The notes: generated from the letters alone by a model not told the origin. Numbered from the stretch's first letter, positions 22,741 to 34,130 are shown. The stretch: DNA of 64,000 bases from Hermatobates lingyangjiaoensis (GCA_026182355.1 JAPFBL010000223.1:589001-653000); one strand, 5' to 3'. A program made the numbers and translations.

Positions 22741-22847
22741 CAAAAAATACGCTTTTGTACCTCAAATAATTTTAAATTTGAAAAAAAAAAAGGAATTCGT
22801 TTTATGATTATTGGTTCGTTGATAGGTTCTTTATAAAGGCCTATAGG

Positions 22848-23105
22848 TTAGGCAGTCCCACAATGGAACACACATAGGCTGAGCATTGGCCTTTGAAGAT
22901 TCCAAAGAATGAAGATTGATTCTTCAGTGGGAGTCCTAAATTTTGCGTAACTCAAGTGTATTTAGAGTTGGGATCTTTAACGAGTATCTGACATAGTACA
23001 GGCTCGACGGTTTAACTTCCTTCTCCGAGGGACGACGTGCTCAGATTTATTCCCCTCCTACTTGAATAAATCGATGGCCAAGTGGGGATCGAAAATAACC
23101 TGAGC
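22848..23105 (-). repeat. tRNA-derived SINE, tail type b, head truncated
   Basis: Minus strand: body with CGTCGTCCCTCGGAGAAGGA and tail with GATTCTTCATTC and GTGTTCCATTGTGGGACTGC. The tRNA head stops after the B box region. Confidence 0.8.
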
Positions 23106-23342
23106 ACATAATAACGGACCTTTTAACTACAAGTAGCGTTTGTTTAATTAAGAGTAAAAAACTTAGTGTGAATATATAAATCTAGGATATTGTTTTTATT
23201 ATATTTTAATCTTGTTAAAATCACCACCCTATTAAATCTATTTGAGTTATAGTCGATTATATTAATTTAACTTCTTCTATCGATTAAAAAGGGAGTTCTA
23301 AACATTGTGAAGATGTTAGAATTATTTGTAATAATATATGTC

Positions 23343-23497
23343 ATACCTCGTAAAGTTTCTGTAGAGCTCAACCGGTTTCTAGTCCATCTGGTTCCCATCT
23401 TCAAGAGCAACTATGAAAATTCTTGAGTTGCTCTTGAAGATGGGAACTAGACGGACCAGAAACCGGTCGAGCTCAACAGAAACTTTACAAGGTATGA
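23343..23497. repeat. Family H palindrome with hammerhead-like core
   Basis: Arms 23343-23411 and 23431-23497. Plus strand: CTC, TTGAAGA (23434-23440), TGG, loop, CCA (23456-23458), GAA, ACCGGT (23462-23467), C, GAGCTC. ACCGGT is self-complementary, and GTC before GAG is the standard hammerhead cleavage triplet. CTC/GAG and GTTG/CAAC can pair as stem I. Confidence 0.7.
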
Positions 23498-23790
23498 CAG
23501 ATATTATTACTAATAATTCTAATATTACTAACCTCCGTGAAACTAACCCAATAACGATATTGTGAAGATGGTTAAAGTACAGTTGAAACGTGACAAATGC
23601 TTTGTTTAATTTCTGTATATATCCAAAGTTATGATTAGTTGAAGGAATCTAATCTGTTGAAATAGAAAGAGCTTTATGGTGAAATCGTGTGAAGATAACG
23701 ATATTAGCCATTTATAGTGTTGATGCTCTTCACAAGATATTTAGCACACGATTACTTATAGACAAAATGAACGATGATACAGTTACCAAA

Positions 23791-24319
23791 CAGTGGCGTA
23801 GCAACCATTTTTCCGCCCGGAGCAGTCGTAATATTTACCATCCCCCACCCCTCCCCGTTGACCATTGATAATACGTTAACCTTCAAAAATCCAGCAAAAA
23901 AATCCCTCAAAATATTTATTCTCATGGAATTACAATCAAGGATCTAATTTTAGACTGCTCTTATTAGTTCCAGATTTTCATCTTATTAGAAAATTCAAAA
24001 AGTTTTCAAAACAAAAACATATAATTCAAATCATAAAAAAATTGTTAAATTAAATTAACTGGCTACGCAAATAAATATAATAAACTTTCAACCACTTTAA
24101 AAACTTAGTTTTGAAAAATTTAAAAATTTTTATTATTAATTTACAAATATTACAGTTGAATAATCCTTTTAAAAACAGTTTTATTACACACATAAACTCA
24201 TTTTGGTATAAAATTTCAGATTTTTAGTTAGCTTTTTATGATTTTACAAAATTATATTTGACATTCTCAAAATGCCGCCCCCTGGCATGTGCCGCCTGGA
24301 GGGGACAGCTACGCCACTG
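23791..24319. mobile_element. hAT-type MITE
   Basis: Ends CAGTGGCGTAGC and GCTACGCCACTG. The flanking 8-mers TTACCAAA and TTACCAGT agree at 6 of 8. Its right end (TGCCGCCCCCTGGCATGTGC) is the apparent seed of the tandem arrays at 13975 and 40963. Confidence 0.9.
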
Positions 24320-24424
24320 TTACCAGTTGCAATCAAACGAGAGCACATGACTCAGGCTTGGCTTATTGGCCAGAGTGGGCGCCGGAGCTAAAAGAATGTT
24401 AGGGATTTCAAGAATTACGTCACC

Positions 24425-24700
24425 ATACAAAAAAGGTTAATATAAAACTAACAACATGTTTCGAACACTTAATATTCTTCTTCAGGTTAACATCTGCAAT
24501 GTTTAGAATCAAGTCATTCTTAAGTCATTCTGGTAGATCGACTCTCAACAGTGCAGATGTTAACCTGAAGAAGAACACTGAGTGTTTGAAACGCGTTATT
24601 GCTTTCATATTAAACTTTTTTTATGTGGAGACATAATTCTTGAAATCCCCAATATGAGTAAATACCATACTATAACAGATTGCGCAAATAATGAACTAAA
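24425..24700. ncRNA. Family E hammerhead-like inverted repeat, copy 3 (best core)
   Basis: Right arm, plus strand: TTAAC, CTGAAGA (24565-24571), A, GAACAC, TGA, GTGTTT, GAA, ACGCGT, T. Stem II has six pairs including one G-U, and stem III ACGCGT is self-complementary. The left arm is the mirror with ACATGT. The outer flank ACTATAACAGATTGCGCAA follows. Confidence 0.75.
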
Positions 24701-24763
24701 AGAATGTTGTTGTAAGTGGTATACAATTTATTTTCTTTGCCATTTGTGTATCTGATTAGTCTA

Positions 24764-25060
24764 GGGGGCCAGGTTAGCTCAGTGTTTAATGTACTCTCCT
24801 CGGGCTGGTAGTCCGGGGTTCGATCCCCACCTGGCTCTCGATTTATTCACGCAGGAAGTGAATAAATCTGAGTATATCGTCCCTCGGAGAGGACGTTAAA
24901 CCGTCGGTCCCAAGCCTGTACGATGTCAGGTACTCCTTAAAGATTCCTAATCGAAATGCACTTGAGTGAGGCAAAATTTAGAACTCCCAATGTAGAATCT
25001 GTAGAATCACCGATCAAACAAAAAGTCGGTAAACAGTTGATCAGTTTAGGGGATCAATAG
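24764..25060 (+). repeat. tRNA-derived SINE, tail type a
   Basis: Well preserved head: GGCCAGG and CCTGGC can pair as an acceptor stem. A box TTAGCTCAGTG and B box GGTTCGATCCC are intact, followed by the full body. Confidence 0.9.
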
Positions 25061-25224
25061 CAGTGTATAACTGCTACAAGATGTGGTTCATGTTTCTGTG
25101 AACTGTATATTACGTTCAACTATTGAGTTTTGTTTGAAGTAATATGAAAGTTTGACAAACTTTATTGACTTTCTGAATAAAGATCGAAGCAAATGAATTT
25201 GCAGGTCAAGATGGCCTGTCAAAT

Positions 25225-25545
25225 ACTCAGACGAGAAAACTCACAGGAATGTGGCCATATTAACATAACAGAAAAGTTTCTTCCTGTGCTCCAATATTAG
25301 CTATATTTTAACACTTTAGAATGAGGAATTTAAGAGAAAAACAGTTTTCTAACAATATATTTTGAACAAAAAGCGACTTTCCGATGATGAAATATTGACT
25401 CAAAACAATAGTGTACAACTGCACTACAGATTCCTTTATTTGGAAAATATACATTTAATCCATCAAACGTTGTAGAGTGTAGCGTGCTCAGATAAATAGG
25501 ACTGTTTCCTCTACAATAGTGTTTTCTGGACGGTTTCATAGCACA
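25225..25545 (-). repeat. Divergent Q-related fragment
   Basis: Minus strand keeps the order of GGAAAGTCGC, a TTTGATGGATTAAATG-like site and TTCTCTTAAATTCC, but is more diverged than other copies. Confidence 0.4.
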
Positions 25546-26019
25546 TGACTGTTTGTAAGCATAGCCGACTCCTTTGTCACCTTATCTTCTAACTATCCCT
25601 CCCCACTCTATCTCACATGACCTAATTACTTCAGCGGTAGTTAGACTGTTCGGTCATCCACTCCTTCCATTGGGTATGCCATTCCTTTTTCATATTTTCA
25701 TTTTATTGTATTCAAATTCCAATTATGTTTGTAACTTTTAGTTTGTACTTTGTATTGTAGAAGATTACCGTTCGTGTTCATAATGCATAAAATAAAAAGG
25801 CTTCTTTTTTATTTGTGGATACTTTGTATTATCTATTTACCCCAGTATGAGTGAATACCACGTGATTACGGATTGCACAACTAATGATATTCTTAATTAT
25901 CTAAAGATGCTCCATCGCTTAATATAATAAAAGTTATAAAAACCGCCGAGAATATAATCAACAGAGTCGCATCTCAACTGGTCAGCGTGTCACAGAATAG
26001 CCTGACAGCCAAGAGTTAG

Positions 26020-26470
26020 CGATTAACTGTGCAATCTATTATAGTGTGGTATCTACTCATGTTAGCAATATTATTAAGTCTCCACACAAAAAAGTTTATT
26101 ACAAGAAACTAAACAACGCGTTTCGAACACTTGATATTCTTCTTCAGAACACTTGAAATTTTTACATCTAGAAAAAAATATATATGCATTTAAGAGCTTT
26201 GTGATCATAGGAGGAATTAATTAAAATAAATACATAATTTAATGGATGAATAATAAATTAAAATTAATATTATTCCCGTTATCACTCAATAGTGACAGAT
26301 GAATTAATTTTAATTAATTCGCCCCTATGTTCCCAAAGTTCTTAAGTGCATTTATATATTTTTCTAGATGTAACCTGAAGAAAAACTTGAAGTGTTCGAA
26401 ATGCGTTGTTTAGTTGTTTGTAATAAACTTTTTTGTGTCGAAACTTAATACTTTTCCTAATATAATCTGA
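26020..26470. repeat. Family E copy 4 with an inner palindrome
   Basis: Outer arms 26090-26155 (minus: CTGAAGA, A, GAATATCAAGTGTTC, GAA, ACGCGT, T) and 26371-26420 (plus: CTGAAGA, AAAACTTGAAGTGTTC, GAA, ATGCGT). Between them a second palindrome with arms 26163-26225 and 26308-26370 (CATCTAGAAAAA and its complement). Confidence 0.8.
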
Positions 26471-26799
26471 ACCTTATCTTGGTAATTAATGTTATTTGGT
26501 ACAATAATTAGCTCGGTTAGCCGGCTTTGTGGCGGAGAACAATAAATCTATTTATAGATAGATGTGGCTGGCTTTGAAAAGAGTCAGCTGGTAAACCTGT
26601 CGAGAATACCAGTCGATACGCTTATTACCAGAGAGTAAACGACCAGCCGGCAATGTATGCGCATACATATGGCAGCCCAGAGCTCGCCAATCACTGCAAG
26701 CGATGCGAGATCTTTGATTGCCGTCTCAAGCACTCATACATTTTCTCTTTCTTCTCAAGGCAGGTCTACATAACCTCCAGCCCATAAAAATAATTCAAC

Positions 26800-27225
26800 A
26801 CTTTTCCATTGCTGCAATCATCCTTTCGGTTTTTTTTTTACATTTCACTTTCTAACAATTATATTCAATTTATTTGCAATTATACAAAATGTTTTGAAAT
26901 CTTCCTTCAATGTTGTATATTTTTACTTTACTTTATTACACACCCACACACTCATACATACATAGACACAGAGAGAGGGAGAGAGAGAGAGAGAGAGAGA
27001 GAAAGAGGGAAATCACAGAACTGTGGAGACTTCACTTTAGTAAAATAAAAATGACTATATGGAAAATCCTAGAACGTGAACGTTCCAGAATTCTATGCTC
27101 AATAACCTTTAATGTGAATAATTTTTTTCTATGAAGTAAGTCAAGGTCTTAAAAATTGAGATGTTATTGTTTACTGCTTACTTTCTGATTACGGTGTGTT
27201 CTTACCCTGTCAGTGGTATAGGTAT
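26800..27225 (-). repeat. Q-end fragment with (GA)n and unique flank
   Basis: A GA run lies at 26966-27003. The segment from GGGAAATCACAGAACTGTGG (27008) to 27225 is repeated directly at 29570-29795. It includes the Q end TTTTACTAAAGTGAAG on the minus strand. Confidence 0.7.
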
Positions 27226-27569
27226 ATAATCTCAAAAATTTTGATGGATTTTATTATTTTCAAGGTCCTCAAAGTCTTTTGAACCTACACTTCAATATAC
27301 CCAAGATAAAATTTTCATAAAAAAACGGGTAACTACGAGTATATCTAACATGAAGTTCTGTTGGAGAGTGCAACCATTAGTTGGGTGGGACACTTTGTTA
27401 GACAACCTTCCATCGTACCATAAAAAGCATCAATAAATAATGTTTCTTTGGTGTTGATTTTTCACATTTTAGATTTTTTTCTTTACTAATTAAAACAATC
27501 CATTATTTTCTTTATTAAACTTCAAATAACAGCTTGTTTTACTCCATTTACTTTAAATTTTTCGGTGTA

Positions 27570-28304
27570 AAAGTAAACAGTGAACAAAAATTTAAACAAA
27601 TCCGACAAGTACAGCATATCCGACAAGTACATTTTTCCAAGATGACATGGCAGTTCTTATAACTTCGGTAATCGCATTTTAATACATTTTTGTTAAAAAT
27701 AACTAATTCTATGTTAATATTTTGACAAAATTTAATAGGTTCTTTAATTAATAGTTTAGTGTTAAAAATCTATTCATAAGAAAACTAAAAGTTGAAAAAC
27801 TAATATTATTTCCAATATGTACCACAATGCCCATTTTAGTGAATGTAATTTTGAAAAAAAAATCCCAATTCATCCTCTATGAAATGCTATGTTTAGGTAT
27901 ATTGTATTTTGTCAAACGGTATGACTTTTATCCAAATAACAAACTTTTAGATTTGAAATTATCAAATCATAATCATAATTTTTACATTTTATTGAGGAAA
28001 AATATGTTTAGTTGCTTTAAAAATTTGACAATATTTTCAGTTATTCTTTTTGTCAAACATACGATAATCTGAAAATCTCAAGAATCTAGATTTAGTACTT
28101 AAGAGGAAACAAAAAATTAGTTTAAAAACATATTTTGGATACAGAAAGTGACTTTCCTGTCATGTAATATTGTCTCCAAATCATAATAATGCATTTCAAC
28201 ACCACATGACCGATTTTTGTGTAAAGAATTACTTCGATGCATCAAACGGTCAAGAGTGCAGCGTGCACACGAACTTTTGGTTACACACCAACACACAGAC
28301 GCAC
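27570..28304 (-). repeat. Q-family element, split by a hAT
   Basis: Minus-strand landmarks: GACAAAATACAATATACC region, TAAGTACTAAATCTAGATTC, GACAGGAAAGTCACTTTCTG and the CA run. The copy resumes at 29437 after the hAT, with the CA microsatellite at 29437-29545. Confidence 0.7.
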
Positions 28305-29436
28305 CAGGGTTGCCAGATTGGCCTTTTGGAGGCCAAATATCTCAAATTTGGCTCTATTCGAAGCAGTTTGGCCTTTAAAAAATTTAATTTGGCCTTAAAT
28401 TTGGCTCTCTACATTTTACGCATGGAATGGACATTGATTCTTATTGTTTAGAACAGAAACTGAAATATTAAATTACTTTTAAACTTATAATTCACAATAC
28501 CGTCAATTTGTTCATTATTTTATTAAATTTGATGGTAATAGAGCTATAATTGAGCTTTTCTTCTATTGTTTTAAACATTCGTATGTTTCTCGTTCAGTTT
28601 GTGTTTTGTTTCGTTTCATTTTCCGTTACTTACTTTTGAGTAACCACTAACGGTTACGTTTTCAATTGTCATTGTAATAGTTCACGGATGGTTTAGGTGA
28701 GTGTGGAGCAGTATAACGAAGTGTATTTTAGTTTACTTGAAATAAGTATATAATTTAACTTAAAGATATTTTTTTTACTTATTGCTGATCACCCTTCATA
28801 ATGTCCAAGAGGAAAACTAATTATAGATAAATAAAATAGACTAGATTTATGTCTTTTTTTTCAAAATTCTTATTATTGAACTAATAATGGAAATTTTATA
28901 TAAATTAGATGTTAAAAATTAAATCTAGACTAGGATTGTGTCAATTTTTTCGTAACTTTAAGAATTCTTTATTTTTGAACTAATAATGTAATTTTTTGAT
29001 GTTAATATTATGTTTCGTGTATGTTGGAATTTAAAACTACCCTAGGATTGCTAGTCAGTTTTTTTTACATCAAGTGGCATTCCTATGGATACTTTGAAAT
29101 TCTAATACTTTGCTAGTATAGATGCTTTAGTTAGGATTCGCACGTACCTCATAGATAATAAAATTTGCTGCAAAGACTTCATATGTACGTCACGAATGAT
29201 AGAACTGCACAACAGTCATAATTTGTATGAAAAAAAAGATGCCAAATCTGATGACGAAATCAACTACATGAATGTTCTTTGTGGTGATGATGAATAAAAT
29301 GTAAGTACTTATTTTACAATTTCTTTAAATTTTATTAAAATAAGAGGTGATATTAGTTGTTATGCATTTGGCTCTTTTTTGGCTTTATTAATTTCAAAAT
29401 TTGGCTTTAAATGTTTCTCATAGTCTGGCAACCCTG
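28305..29436 (+). mobile_element. hAT element with decayed transposase end
   Basis: Ends CAGGGTTGCCAGA and TCTGGCAACCCTG, with flanking 8-mers AGACGCAC and ACACGCAC (7 of 8). Length about 1.13 kb. Inside both ends a GGCCAAATTTGGCTC-like motif recurs. It sits in the CA run of a Q element. Confidence 0.9.
29118..29297 (+). pseudogene. hAT transposase C-terminal relic
   Basis: An open frame of about 59 codons ending in TAA at 29295-29297. It reads DALVRIRTYLIDNKICCKDF, then RMIELHNSHNLYEKKD, then DDEINYMNVLCGDDE. The pattern of a basic arginine helix, CCKDF and an acidic end resembles C-termini of some hAT transposases. The rest of the 1.1-kb element lacks transposase, so it is a deletion derivative. 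The family label for the protein is an inference from resemblance and from the hAT ends around it. Confidence 0.5.
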
Positions 29437-29495
29437 ACACGCACACACACACTCACACACACACGTACACACAAACACACACACGCACAACACAC

Positions 29496-29544
<49 letters not shown>

Positions 29545-29795
29545 CACAAAGAGAGAGTGAGAGAAAGAGGGAAATCACAGAACTGTGGATACTTCACTTT
29601 AGTAAAGTAAAAATGACTAGAGAAAATCCTAGAACGTGGACTATCAAGAATTCTATGCTCAATAAATTTAATGTGAATAATTTTTTTCTATGACGTACTC
29701 GTAAGTCAAGGTCTTAAAAATTGAGATGCTATTGTTTACTGCTTATTTTCTGTTTACGTTGTATTCTTACCCTGTCAGTGGTGTAGGTATATAAA
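29437..29795 (-). repeat. Q-element end with (AC)n and repeated flank
   Basis: AC microsatellite to 29545, then the Q end and the flank shared with 27008-27225 (CCTAGAACGTG, TTCTATGCTCAATAA, TACCCTGTCAGTGGTGTAGG). Confidence 0.75.
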
Positions 29796-30014
29796 ACGGA
29801 GCAAGATTTGTAATGTTTTTTTTATTACTTTAAGATCTGACAATGTTGGTAATAAAATGAGAGACGTTTTATTTATTCCAAACTTATTGCTACCCGAAAA
29901 AAAGAAGAATTTTTTTGTTTTTGCTTATCAGCTAATTGATTTCGATCAAATTTAATTTTATTATTATACATTTAACTAATATCTAACCATATTATCTTAA
30001 TATAATATGAGTTG

Positions 30015-30370
30015 TGGGACCAGGTTAGCTCAGTGGTTAACGTACTCGCCTTTGGGGAGGTGAATAAATCTGAGTGCGTCCCTCTGAGAAGGATGTAAAA
30101 CCCGTTTTGATTCATTACCATGCACCTTTCAGCCTTCCGGCCATAACATGGAACAAAGCAAAACAGATCGATGTGAGAGGACGTTAAACCGTCTGTCCCT
30201 AGCCAATACGATGTCAGGTACTTATTAATGATTCCTATTGGAAATGAACTTGAGTTAGGCAAAATTTAAGACTCCCAATATAGAATCAGTAGAATCAGTT
30301 ATCAAGCAAAAAACCGGTAAACGGCTGACGTTATCATCCGCTAGACGATCGGTTTAAACAATAAAATAAA
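30015..30370 (+). repeat. tRNA-derived SINE, tail type a, rearranged
   Basis: Head from GGGACCAGGTTAGCTCAGTG. The B box is lost in a deletion after CTCGCCTTTGG. About 80 bp of other sequence lies in the body (30095-30175). Tail AACGGCTGACGTTATCATCC is intact. Confidence 0.8.
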
Positions 30371-31060
30371 AAAAAGATAAAGTACTGGAATATGAGTATG
30401 AACAGCGTTAGTTATGAATTGATTCCAATGAAGCTCAAAGAATAATTTGTTTGAATAGAAAACATGAACTGGTTGTGCACACCCAGAATCGATGAACAAC
30501 AAACTCACACATTTGTATACTCACAGATGCATCGGTTATTCAAATGTTTTTCTTTTGAGATGTTGAGGTGATGGAACTATGTCAATGATAGGCGGAATTG
30601 AAGTAAGACAATCAGACCTGGCGCCAAATGGAGTGATTGCCTAGAAAGACTCTTAGAATGGGAGAAAGTGCCCGTGCTCCCGATTACTTCCCCGCCCTAA
30701 CCCATAAATGTAAATCGCCACTTTCCGTTCATCAATCAACTTTTGACACTGATGCTTCGCCCTCAGAGAGGGTTATATACTATTCTATTCAATTCTCCAT
30801 TGGTTTGAACTATATTGTTCCTAGTTGGTCTGGTGAATTTTTCAAAATAATTTGTATCTAAAACTTCAAAATGACTCTCTTAAAAATTAATAATCTACAA
30901 TATCACTTTTACATATAGTAAAAATAAATTAACAAATAATGCGAAACACGAGAATTTTTCTTCCTTATTACATGTATGCGTTACGTAATGACATGATTAC
31001 CAAAATTTTTTTTGTAATCTTTTGCGTTTCTTAAGAAAAGTTTTCAAGTTTCTTATATAT
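30371..31060. other. No recognised gene
   Basis: A 74-codon plus-strand frame at 30637-30861 covers a GC-richer patch (30655-30790) but has no recognisable motif. Confidence 0.35.
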
Positions 31061-31061
31061 A

Positions 31062-31245
31062 TATATATTTAAAATAAACTGTGACACATAGAAAGAAACA
31101 TAACAAAGACTCACTTTTCAATATTTTGACCGGTATGGCGGTCGTCCACAGGAGAAGAAGTGAATTGACGGAGGGATGACAGTCAACTAAAGAACTCACT
31201 GGGTGAGGGCTAAAGCAGTGCTACCGCAAACGAGAAAAATAAACA
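31062..31245 (-). repeat. Family B PLE-end-like sequence, copy 1
   Basis: Minus strand near 31115-31150: CTGTGGA, C, GACCG, CCATAC, CGGTC, AAAATATT, GAAAAG. It has a 5-bp stem II but two core changes. It is directly repeated at 33698-33877 and partly inverted at 32762-32840, so it brackets the PLE at 31388-32730. Confidence 0.7.
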
Positions 31246-31318
31246 GATTTTATATATATATGCCATGATTTCGTTCATCATGGTATACATACCATGGTAT
31301 ATATATGGTTGGTTGGTA

Positions 31319-31319
<1 letters not shown>

Positions 31320-31353
<34 letters not shown>
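31320..31353. repeat. (TA)n microsatellite
   Basis: Abuts the left end of the PLE inverted repeat. A matching (TA)n lies at 32735-32761 beyond the right arm. Confidence 0.9.
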
Positions 31354-31357
<4 letters not shown>

Positions 31358-31364
31358 TTGAAAT

Positions 31365-32735
31365 GGTCCAACAGGACTACTAGTTAACACATGAAAGAGA
31401 AAAAACAAATAAAGACACACACAAAAGACTCACAACGATATTTCGACAGTCGTCGTCATCGGGTAGAAGTAGTCCCTTTGAGTAGCTGAAGCTAACTGAG
31501 TGGTAGGCCGAATGCAAACGAACACGCACGCACTCTGCCGGCTGCCCTAGGTAAGCTACTAACTACAGAGAGAAAAATAACTAAAAAGGACAAATAAAAG
31601 CAAATAAAAATAACAGAAGGAGAAGAATAGTAAATGAAGCAATAAACAAATTAAAAAAAAAAATAATAATAAAATAAAAAAATAAATTAAAAAAAAAAAA
31701 AATTAAATTAACGGTACAAGTTGAGGCCAGGAGAAGAGCGAGCTTTGAGAAGACAGATAATTGCCTCCTCTGAAGCTCTTAAAGTAACCCGAGAAGACTG
31801 AACAGGGATATGATTAAGGACTTGGACCCGGAAGCAGTGATTAAAATCCAGTCCATGGGAATTAGAGTGAATAGCAATAGGGAGGTTTTTGCGTTGACCA
31901 ACGGAAGCCCTGTGACCATTCATACGTAAGTTGAGCTGCGTAGAGGCTATACCAACATAAATGCATCACACTGGTGCAGTCCAAACGTTTAACGCAATTA
32001 ACCGAGGTGCATGAAGTGTGGGGAGGACAAGGGTAGTTAATGTTGCTATGGGGGGAAGTAAAAAAGGATTAGGGTTTATGATAACACAGGTTTGGCATCT
32101 GCTCCGTCCGCACTCCACCATTCCCCCCCAAGTGCAGGGTTCAAGGGAAGTGATGGAGAAAATGCCTCTGAGGTTCGGGGTTTGCGATATGATAAGGGGG
32201 GGCTTCAGGAAAAATAGACGAAGTAGAAGAGAAGAGGAGAGCAATGGGAAAAACTCCTTAATAACCGAGCCAATCTTATGAGCACCAGGGAAAAAAGTGG
32301 ATATCAGGAAAACACTATCAGTGTGGTCTTTTCTCGGTACGTGCCGGTGAACTATTTCAGCCGGCACGACACGACTATCAATGACATTGGAAGAGTAGCC
32401 ACGATCAACTAATTTTTCCTTTAAACAGTTAATATGGGAACTACGGTTTTTCAAGTTATTACAAATCCTGTGGATGCGGATGGAAAGGGATCTGGGATCT
32501 ATTTTTATTTGCTTTTATTTGTCCTTTTTAGTTATTTTTCTCTCTATAGTTAGTAGCTTACCTAGGGCAGCCGGCAGAGTGCGTGCGTGTTCGTTTGCAT
32601 TCGGCCTACCACTCAGTTAGCTTCAGCTACTCAAAGGGACTACTTCTACCCGATGACGACGACTGTCGAAATATCGTTGTGAGTCTTTTGTGTGTGTCTT
32701 TATTTGTTTTTTCTCTTTCATGTGTTAACTATATA
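31365..32735 (-). mobile_element. Penelope-like element remnant bounded by inverted arms
   Basis: Left arm 31388-31610 and right arm 32505-32730 are inverted copies of over 200 bp (CTCTGCCGGCTGCCCTAGGT, complement at 32566). The coding relic lies between them on the minus strand. Both arms carry the hammerhead-like core: minus 31436-31462, plus 32650-32675 (CCGATGA, C, GAC, GACT, GTC, GAA, ATAT, C). A hairpin GTCC-AACA-GGAC lies at 31366-31377. PLEs are known for terminal repeats that can be direct or inverted. Confidence 0.8.
31708..32454 (-). pseudogene. PLE C-terminal region with GIY-YIG nuclease
   Basis: One minus-strand frame runs from 32454 to 31708, interrupted only by a TGA at 31966-31968. 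The upstream part has STFFPGAHKIGSVIKEFF and LIISQTPNLRGIF. A cysteine cluster CGRSRCQTC follows, typical of the linker before the PLE endonuclease. In the next frame NCVKRLDCTSVM precedes YVGIAST, then LNLRMNGHRASVGQR, AIHSNSHGLDFNHCFRVQVL and a LRASEEAIICLLKARSSPGL end. That order (paired cysteines, YVG, R.NGHR, a late conserved glutamate) fits the GIY-YIG fold that nicks DNA for target-primed reverse transcription. The reverse transcriptase is missing and the frame is shifted before YVG. The element is therefore a 5'-truncated, inactive copy, but better preserved than the others here. Confidence 0.8.
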
Positions 32736-32761
32736 TACATATATATATATATTATATATAT

Positions 32762-32840
32762 TAGGAGGATGGTCGAAAAATTGAAAAGTTAGTCTTTGTT
32801 ATGTTTTTATCTGTGTGTCACAGTTTATTTTAAGTGTATA
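32762..32840 (+). repeat. Family B fragment, inverted
   Basis: TCTTTGTTATGTTTTTATCT and GTGTCACAGTTTATTTTAAG are the complement of 31062-31110. Confidence 0.7.
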
Positions 32841-33059
32841 TACATATATGCATGCAGAAAAATCACAATAAACAAACACGTGATGCAATTAATGAAATTA
32901 AACCACAAGGCAAAAAAAGAATACAATAGAAAAAATGCTCTGAGGCCTTTCAATTTATGTCATCAGAGAGCAAAGTAAGGACTAAGAAGATAACATAAAA
33001 GATAGGTACAAGAAAGCTAACAAAACAGCTGAGAAATTATTAGCTATATCCTGGGGAAG

Positions 33060-33465
33060 GTTTATGTAATTTTTTTTTAAAATCAGAGTTGGGATTCTCA
33101 GTGCTCCCGAACAAATTATAAAAACGGAAATTTTATTTTGGAATAATGAATTATCTGTCCTATTGGTCGGATTTATTTATATTTATTTACATGGACTTGG
33201 ACAGTTTTTAAGGTGAACTAAAATTGTTATTTAGAGATTTATTGAAAAAAAATTGAAATGTTTTAATGAGTTAAAATGATATGTTAGAGCAATAAAATTG
33301 TTAAAAGTAATAAAATTACCCCAATTAAACATATATTTTCTGATGCATTCCATGGTGTGATTGATATTTGTCGAATAAGTGTTTGACTAATCAAACAAAT
33401 ATAAGTTGGCTGTTAACGAGTTTGATATTATGTTTACTTATAGTGAAGTTAAGTTTTTTATCTTA
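33060..33465 (+). repeat. Q-family element, 3' part
   Basis: Ends at about 33455 with TTACTTATAGTGAAGTTAAG. An AGCTAAGCTATTAATTA-rich run follows at 33535-33620. Confidence 0.6.
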
Positions 33466-33697
33466 GTTTTTATTCCTTTTCGAATTGAATATTTTAGGCG
33501 TCTGTCTTGAACAGCGTCTGTCGGGTTAGCTATTATGTTATTAATTACTAAGCTAAGCTATTAATTAAGCTAAGTAATTAAGCTAAGCTATTAATTACTA
33601 AATTAAGCTTAGCTAAAGGTAACACGACATTAACTGACAGTTGGTGGTACGAAGTTCGCAGGGTCAGCTAGTAACTAATAAAATTCAAGTTTATATA

Positions 33698-33877
33698 TAT
33701 ATATATTTAAAATAAACTGTGACACATAGAAAGAAACATAACAAAGGCTCACTTTTCAATATTTTGACCGGTATGGCGGTCGTCCACAGGAGAAAAAGTT
33801 AATTGACCGAGGGACAACAGTCAACCAAAGAACTCACAGGGTGAGGGCTAAAGCAGTGCTGCCGCAAACGAGAAAAA
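33698..33877 (-). repeat. Family B PLE-end-like sequence, copy 2
   Basis: Direct repeat of 31062-31245 with few differences, preceded by (TA)n in both places. Confidence 0.8.
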
Positions 33878-33904
33878 TAAAAAAAATTATCGAAATATTT
33901 TTTC

Positions 33905-34130
33905 GATAAATCAAACGGTCCATTAGGACAAAATATCAAACGATTACAATAAAAGAACACTTAGAAACAACATACAACTTACTTCAATATTTTGAACTCG
34001 TCGTCATCAAAGAAGGAGCAACTCTGTTGCTGTTGGTCAAGCGAGCAGAATTCATCATCTTCTTTTTCTCCTGATGATAACAAGATCGAAATATTGAAGT
34101 GAGTTCTGAGCTGTTTCTACGTGTTTTTTT
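33905..34130. ncRNA. Family D hammerhead-like inverted pair
   Basis: Left (minus, 33985-34016): TTGATGA, C, GACGAGTTC, AAAATATT, GAAG. Right (plus, 34071-34105): CTC, CTGATGA, TAACAAGATC, GAA, ATAT, T, GAAGTGAG. A hairpin GTCC-ATTA-GGAC lies at 33918-33929, 56 bases outside the left core. Stem II of the right copy is poor. Confidence 0.55.

Noticed and set aside
24764..24835. Functional tRNA gene
   Set aside because: A and B boxes and the acceptor-like ends are present, but the head is joined to a SINE body, occurs about ten times, and no proper anticodon arm can be drawn with confidence.
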